A stretch of DNA of 14,922 bases from Methanobacteriota archaeon. GTDB lineage: Archaea > Halobacteriota > Methanosarcinia > Methanosarcinales > Methanoperedenaceae. The stretch spans positions 1 to 14,922 of the forward strand of contig JAHIHJ010000252.1 of the NCBI GenBank assembly GCA_018899795.1, given 5' to 3'. Under the pieces are notes generated by a model. That model saw nothing but the letters and a program-made list of their open reading frames with translations. It had not been told where the DNA came from and did not search any database. Position numbers and translations under genes: made by a program. Every line of letters starts with the position of its first letter. Position 1 is the first letter of the stretch. Shown here piece after piece: positions 12,261 through 14,922 of this stretch.

Positions 12261-14123
12261 CTATACCATCAATAAACCGTTGGATTGACTCTCCAGATTT
12301 TCCAATCCCCTTCCAATAATCTCGAAAACCTCAGAATCATCATGCTTGAACTTGATTATCCTTCCCCTACGTTCAGCATAGAATCGCTTCTGTTCCAGTT
12401 TGAACATCTCATAGGGTACCTGACTGAACACAACAGGAATATTCTCAATGCTTCCATATACCGTTTTTATATATTCATCATTGGTCAAGTTCCAAACAAT
12501 CGGCAAATAAGAACCATAGAAATTCAGATCATGACCAACATCCCTATTTCCATGAATTCTCCTTTGATTCCTCTTGAATTTTCTAAAATTTTGTTCTTCA
12601 ATATTATTAGTTCGATCCATTATGATATCCTTTGACGGATCATTCGGATCAACTCGAAAATTAGTCAAGAACAGATTATTCTTATACCTCTCCAGATGAT
12701 CAATGATGATCTTCTTTTCACGAACTTGAGGTTTATTATTCGTGAGATTTTTATACAATTCGTATTTAAAAGCTTCAAGTTCCTGCTCCATTTTACAAAC
12801 CTCATCATCACTTTCAGTTTCCAAAACACTACTTAGAGGCACAATTTCAGAATCTATCCTCAATATCCTTCGCAACCGTGAAAATAATTTTCTTCCATAC
12901 TCCATTTTCTCATGAACTAATTTTATCTCCTGATTATCCACATCCATCAAGATTTTTTTCAATTGTATCAATGGTTTATAAACCGTTTTTAATTCAGCCA
13001 ATATCAGAATAAGCCGCTCAACAATTTTTCTTGCCTTACAGCATCTTTCATATAACGAAACATAAGGCAAATCGAACGGAAATCCCAACCCATCTCCTTC
13101 TTTGTAATAATGAAGAATCCATGATACAATTGCATAAACATAAACCGGCTTATTTTTTCTTAATTCTGAGAGCTTGCAATTTACAATCGAATCGAATGTA
13201 GGATTTACATCATAACCGCCAAAATTGATCTCAGTTATCAAATCATCAGCAAGCCTTCTGAGGCTTGTTCTGATTTTATTATCAATCAGGAATTTTCGGA
13301 TAGAATCATATTGCTCTGAGAGAATATCTTTACCAATATCTCTCGAAAAATGATAATGACAAATCTTATCTGGCTTGTTCGGGAATACTTCTGAAACTGC
13401 AAGTTTCATTCCTTTTCCCATATCTCTTTTAATAGCAAGAGGATCACCATACCTGCTTTTTATCACTTCAAGTGCCGGTTTGATCTCTTCATGGCTTTCA
13501 CTTCTCATTTTTTTGGAATGAAGAATCCAACCATTGACACTATTCATACCCATGAACACCATATCGCTATCCTCTTCCACGGTTGCGTCGATATGTAAAA
13601 TGTAGCCACCTCTTTTGTCCTGGACTTCCTTGATCATGGCGGATGCCAGTTCATGGACACACATGCAATATATCAAAAAATTATCTGAGAGATGAGTTAT
13701 GCCGCTATCTGAAATCTTTATCTCATATTCGATTTTGAGTTCATGCTGTATCTCTGATTTCTGTTTATGATGCAAAAACCTTGATAATCCAATATGAACA
13801 GACACATCATAGGCATAATTCGAATATGGTGGAACTATCTGGTTCAATTCAGGTGAATCATATTTTATGATGCTGTTGCCATCGTATTTATGCTCTGGGC
13901 AGAACAGTAATGTCTCAACAGCAATAAATTCTCTATATTTGATTGAAAATACAGTTGTTCTTTGTGTTTTTAGGACATGTAGAACACAGCTGCGTATACC
14001 ACAAATACCATCGTTGGCTCTAAAGTGGATCTCGATTTTTGATTCAACATATGCAAGGGATATTTCTTCAGGAATGGCATTCTTAAGTTTTATGAAATCA
14101 TTTAAAAGTGAGATGGAGACCCC
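12261..14123 (-). CDS. OrfB, DDE transposase domain, expressed by -1 frameshift from OrfA
   Basis: This frame is open from 14135 to 12261 with no usable ATG near its start. An in-frame TTG lies at 13847, but coding sequence clearly continues upstream of it: GICGIRSC, LLFCPEHKYDGNS and YDSPELNQIVPP. Numbering the fusion from the OrfA start, the zinc-type pairs are C257/C262 and C291/H294. The RNase H-like core shows HIDAT (D395), RDMGKGM (D450) and CHYHF, and a late NNIEEQ (near E725) supplies a candidate acidic residue. A DDE-type, perhaps MULE-like, fold is likely; the IS family is not identified. The domain is complete to its stop. It is most simply made as the second half of an 836-residue frameshift product. 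Confidence 0.75.
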   Translation of the reverse strand, partial: GVSISLLNDFIKLKNAIPEEISLAYVESKIEIHFRANDGICGIRSCVLHVLKTQRTTVFSIKYREFIAVETLLFCPEHKYDGNSIIKYDSPELNQIVPPYSNYAYDVSVHIGLSRFLHHKQKSEIQHELKIEYEIKISDSGITHLSDNFLIYCMCVHELASAMIKEVQDKRGGYILHIDATVEEDSDMVFMGMNSVNGWILHSKKMRSESHEEIKPALEVIKSRYGDPLAIKRDMGKGMKLAVSEVFPNKPDKICHYHFSRDIGKDILSEQYDSIRKFLIDNKIRTSLRRLADDLITEINFGGYDVNPTFDSIVNCKLSELRKNKPVYVYAIVSWILHYYKEGDGLGFPFDLPYVSLYERCCKARKIVERLILILAELKTVYKPLIQLKKILMDVDNQEIKLVHEKMEYGRKLFSRLRRILRIDSEIVPLSSVLETESDDEVCKMEQELEAFKYELYKNLTNNKPQVREKKIIIDHLERYKNNLFLTNFRVDPNDPSKDIIMDRTNNIEEQNFRKFKRNQRRIHGNRDVGHDLNFYGSYLPIVWNLTNDEYIKTVYGSIENIPVVFSQVPYEMFKLEQKRFYAERRGRIIKFKHDDSEVFEIIGRGLENLESQSNGLLMV

Positions 14124-14770
14124 TTTTTTTGAATGTCATATTTTTCAAATATATTTTGAATGAAAGAGTCAGGTATTTTCAATCCTTCCTGACGCAATAA
14201 CTTCCCTATTTCCTGAGGCTGTGCATTTGGATTCCGGATTATTTCCAGAAGTATTCGGATTGTCTTTTTTTCAGAAGATGTCTCTGAGTCTTCCTTAGTT
14301 GAGTGTATTTTTAGTTCTTTTTCTCTGTTTGAAATCTGTTTTTGTTGAGTGCTATCATCAATTGAATAATATACATAGAAATCAGCGTATTTTTTTCGTA
14401 TTATTAGACCTTTTCTCACAAATTGATGTAGCTGATTACTTACCCGTGTTCTGATTTTATTGCTCAGTTCTTCTGCAGTGTATCCTTTTTCACTTGAATC
14501 TATTTTTTTTATGACCAGTTCTTGTATTCCTCCATCCCTGAAAAACAAAATTCCTTTATGGTCGAATATTCCAGATTCATCAAATTTCGCGATTTCAAGG
14601 AGAGTATAATATTTACCATTCCGGTTGTAGCTTGTAGTATATCCTATATCTTTCAAATTTCGGAATACGGTTATTCTGGAACTTGAAGTTTTTTTCATCA
14701 GGTCTTCTATGTCCATTACAATATTCTTCTTGAATAATTCCTTCAATTCAGTTACATCGATCGAACTCAT
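14102..14770 (-). CDS. OrfA, helix-turn-helix N-terminal part of the transposase
   Basis: This 222-aa protein has two winged-helix-like regions (DIEDLMKKTSSSRITVFRNL near residues 20-39, and YTAEELSNKIRTRVSNQLHQ near 96-115) and a charged linker (about 140-165), so it probably binds the element's ends or regulates transposition. The zero frame runs only six residues past the slippery A7 run (GSPSHF) before its stop, as expected for a short non-shifted product. The ATG at 14770 has no clear SD and is directly preceded by an 11-bp inverted repeat. OrfA alone may act as a repressor, as in other frameshifting IS (family analogy). Confidence 0.7.
   Translation of the reverse strand: MSSIDVTELKELFKKNIVMDIEDLMKKTSSSRITVFRNLKDIGYTTSYNRNGKYYTLLEIAKFDESGIFDHKGILFFRDGGIQELVIKKIDSSEKGYTAEELSNKIRTRVSNQLHQFVRKGLIIRKKYADFYVYYSIDDSTQQKQISNREKELKIHSTKEDSETSSEKKTIRILLEIIRNPNAQPQEIGKLLRQEGLKIPDSFIQNIFEKYDIQKKGSPSHF
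14123..14129 (-). promoter_or_regulatory. Slippery heptamer A AAA AAG for -1 frameshifting
   Basis: In the OrfA frame the codons are CAA AAA AAG GGG, the same heptamer and phase as the dnaX programmed frameshift. Slipping back one base leads straight into the OrfB frame (GGG GTC TCC). No strong downstream stem-loop is obvious in the AT-rich sequence. The run could instead be a homopolymer error or a real frameshift mutation. Confidence 0.6.
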
Positions 14771-14806
14771 AATATCTTTATTAGCGGGGATAACTATAAA
14801 GATATT
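14771..14806 (-). repeat. 11-bp perfect inverted repeat abutting the OrfA start codon
   Basis: AATATCTTTAT (14771-14781) and ATAAAGATATT (14796-14806) pair perfectly around a 14-nt loop. On the minus strand the stem ends directly before the ATG at 14770. A second palindrome TATGTA/TACATA lies at 14808-14823. A hairpin here could hide the start codon on read-through transcripts, as in several IS elements, or be an autoregulatory operator. Confidence 0.6.
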
Positions 14807-14922
14807 GTATGTACTGATACATAATATACCTTATTTGACGCTTAAACTGTTGAGGGTATTTGATTATTCAGAGAAAAATGGGTTTTTCGGGAGCTAATGC
14901 AACGGGTTCATGATGCTATAGT

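Larger units (their letters stand above)
12261..14770 (-). mobile_element. Insertion element with OrfA/OrfB transposase (coding extent only)
   Basis: The coding part of an insertion sequence, read on the minus strand: OrfA (winged-helix regions) and OrfB (zinc-type motif plus DDE domain) in a -1 relation. Terminal inverted repeats and target-site duplications are not identifiable by eye, so the true ends lie outside these bounds and may lie beyond the window edge. The family is unassigned. It sits directly upstream of rps8e. Confidence 0.7.

Noticed and set aside
13845..13847. TTG as independent start of the transposase OrfB
   Set aside because: Protein-like sequence continues about 92 codons upstream in the same frame, back to the slippery A7 run.
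13867..14163. 98-codon frame on the + strand
   Set aside because: It is antisense to the OrfA/OrfB junction, where the minus strand encodes a better-supported transposase segment with zinc-type cysteines.
12192..14922. Terminal inverted repeats of the insertion element
   Set aside because: Comparing both flanks by eye gave only short chance matches (GCATTA); no credible repeat pair or target duplication was found.

Overview
The window looks like an archaeal chromosome, most likely from the Methanosarcinales, and a 'Ca. Methanoperedens'-like lineage would fit. That placement is inference. It rests on archaeal-type ribosomal proteins uS15 and eS8, diphthine synthase, archaeal Trm5, a KEOPS Pcc1 subunit, a DUF5371-like pair, TATA-box promoters (some apparently leaderless) and a homologue of the methanogen corrinoid protein MtrA. 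Housekeeping genes and accessory patches are interleaved.

Region 1 (1-3140) is an apparent operon on the + strand. It holds the tail of an upstream gene, a soluble MtrA-like corrinoid protein fused to a cysteine-rich C-terminal domain, two stand-alone paralogues of that domain, a possible small membrane peptide, a DUF169 protein and a 46-aa cysteine-rich protein. Together they suggest a methyl-transfer or corrinoid/redox module built around an undescribed Cys domain.

Region 2 (about 3169-4090) looks like an integron gene cassette. A MntA/HepT (MNT-HEPN) toxin-antitoxin pair lies between two attC-like sites, and the cassette start is complementary to the inverse core site of its own downstream attC. 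No integrase is visible.

Region 3 (4205-7720) holds a long imperfect inverted repeat, a stand-alone trpA, a coupled pair of small minus-strand genes (DUF5371-like plus an acidic protein), an AT-rich intergenic stretch, a fumarylacetoacetate-hydrolase family enzyme and three small proteins (50, 60 and 45 aa) with recognisable archaeal signals.

Region 4 (7722-12161) is the information-processing core. dphB is divergent from trm5, followed by rps15, a DHH/RecJ-like nuclease gene and pcc1 in tight co-directional order. rps8e lies convergent to them on the minus strand, and its 3' end has been tandemly duplicated into three 24-bp units before a terminator hairpin.

Region 5 (12261-14770) is an insertion element read on the minus strand. 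OrfA (winged-helix type) and OrfB (zinc-binding plus DDE transposase) overlap at the slippery heptamer A AAA AAG. This predicts an 836-residue fusion by -1 frameshifting, or else a broken gene at a homopolymer. An 11-bp inverted repeat abuts the OrfA start codon. Terminal inverted repeats could not be identified.
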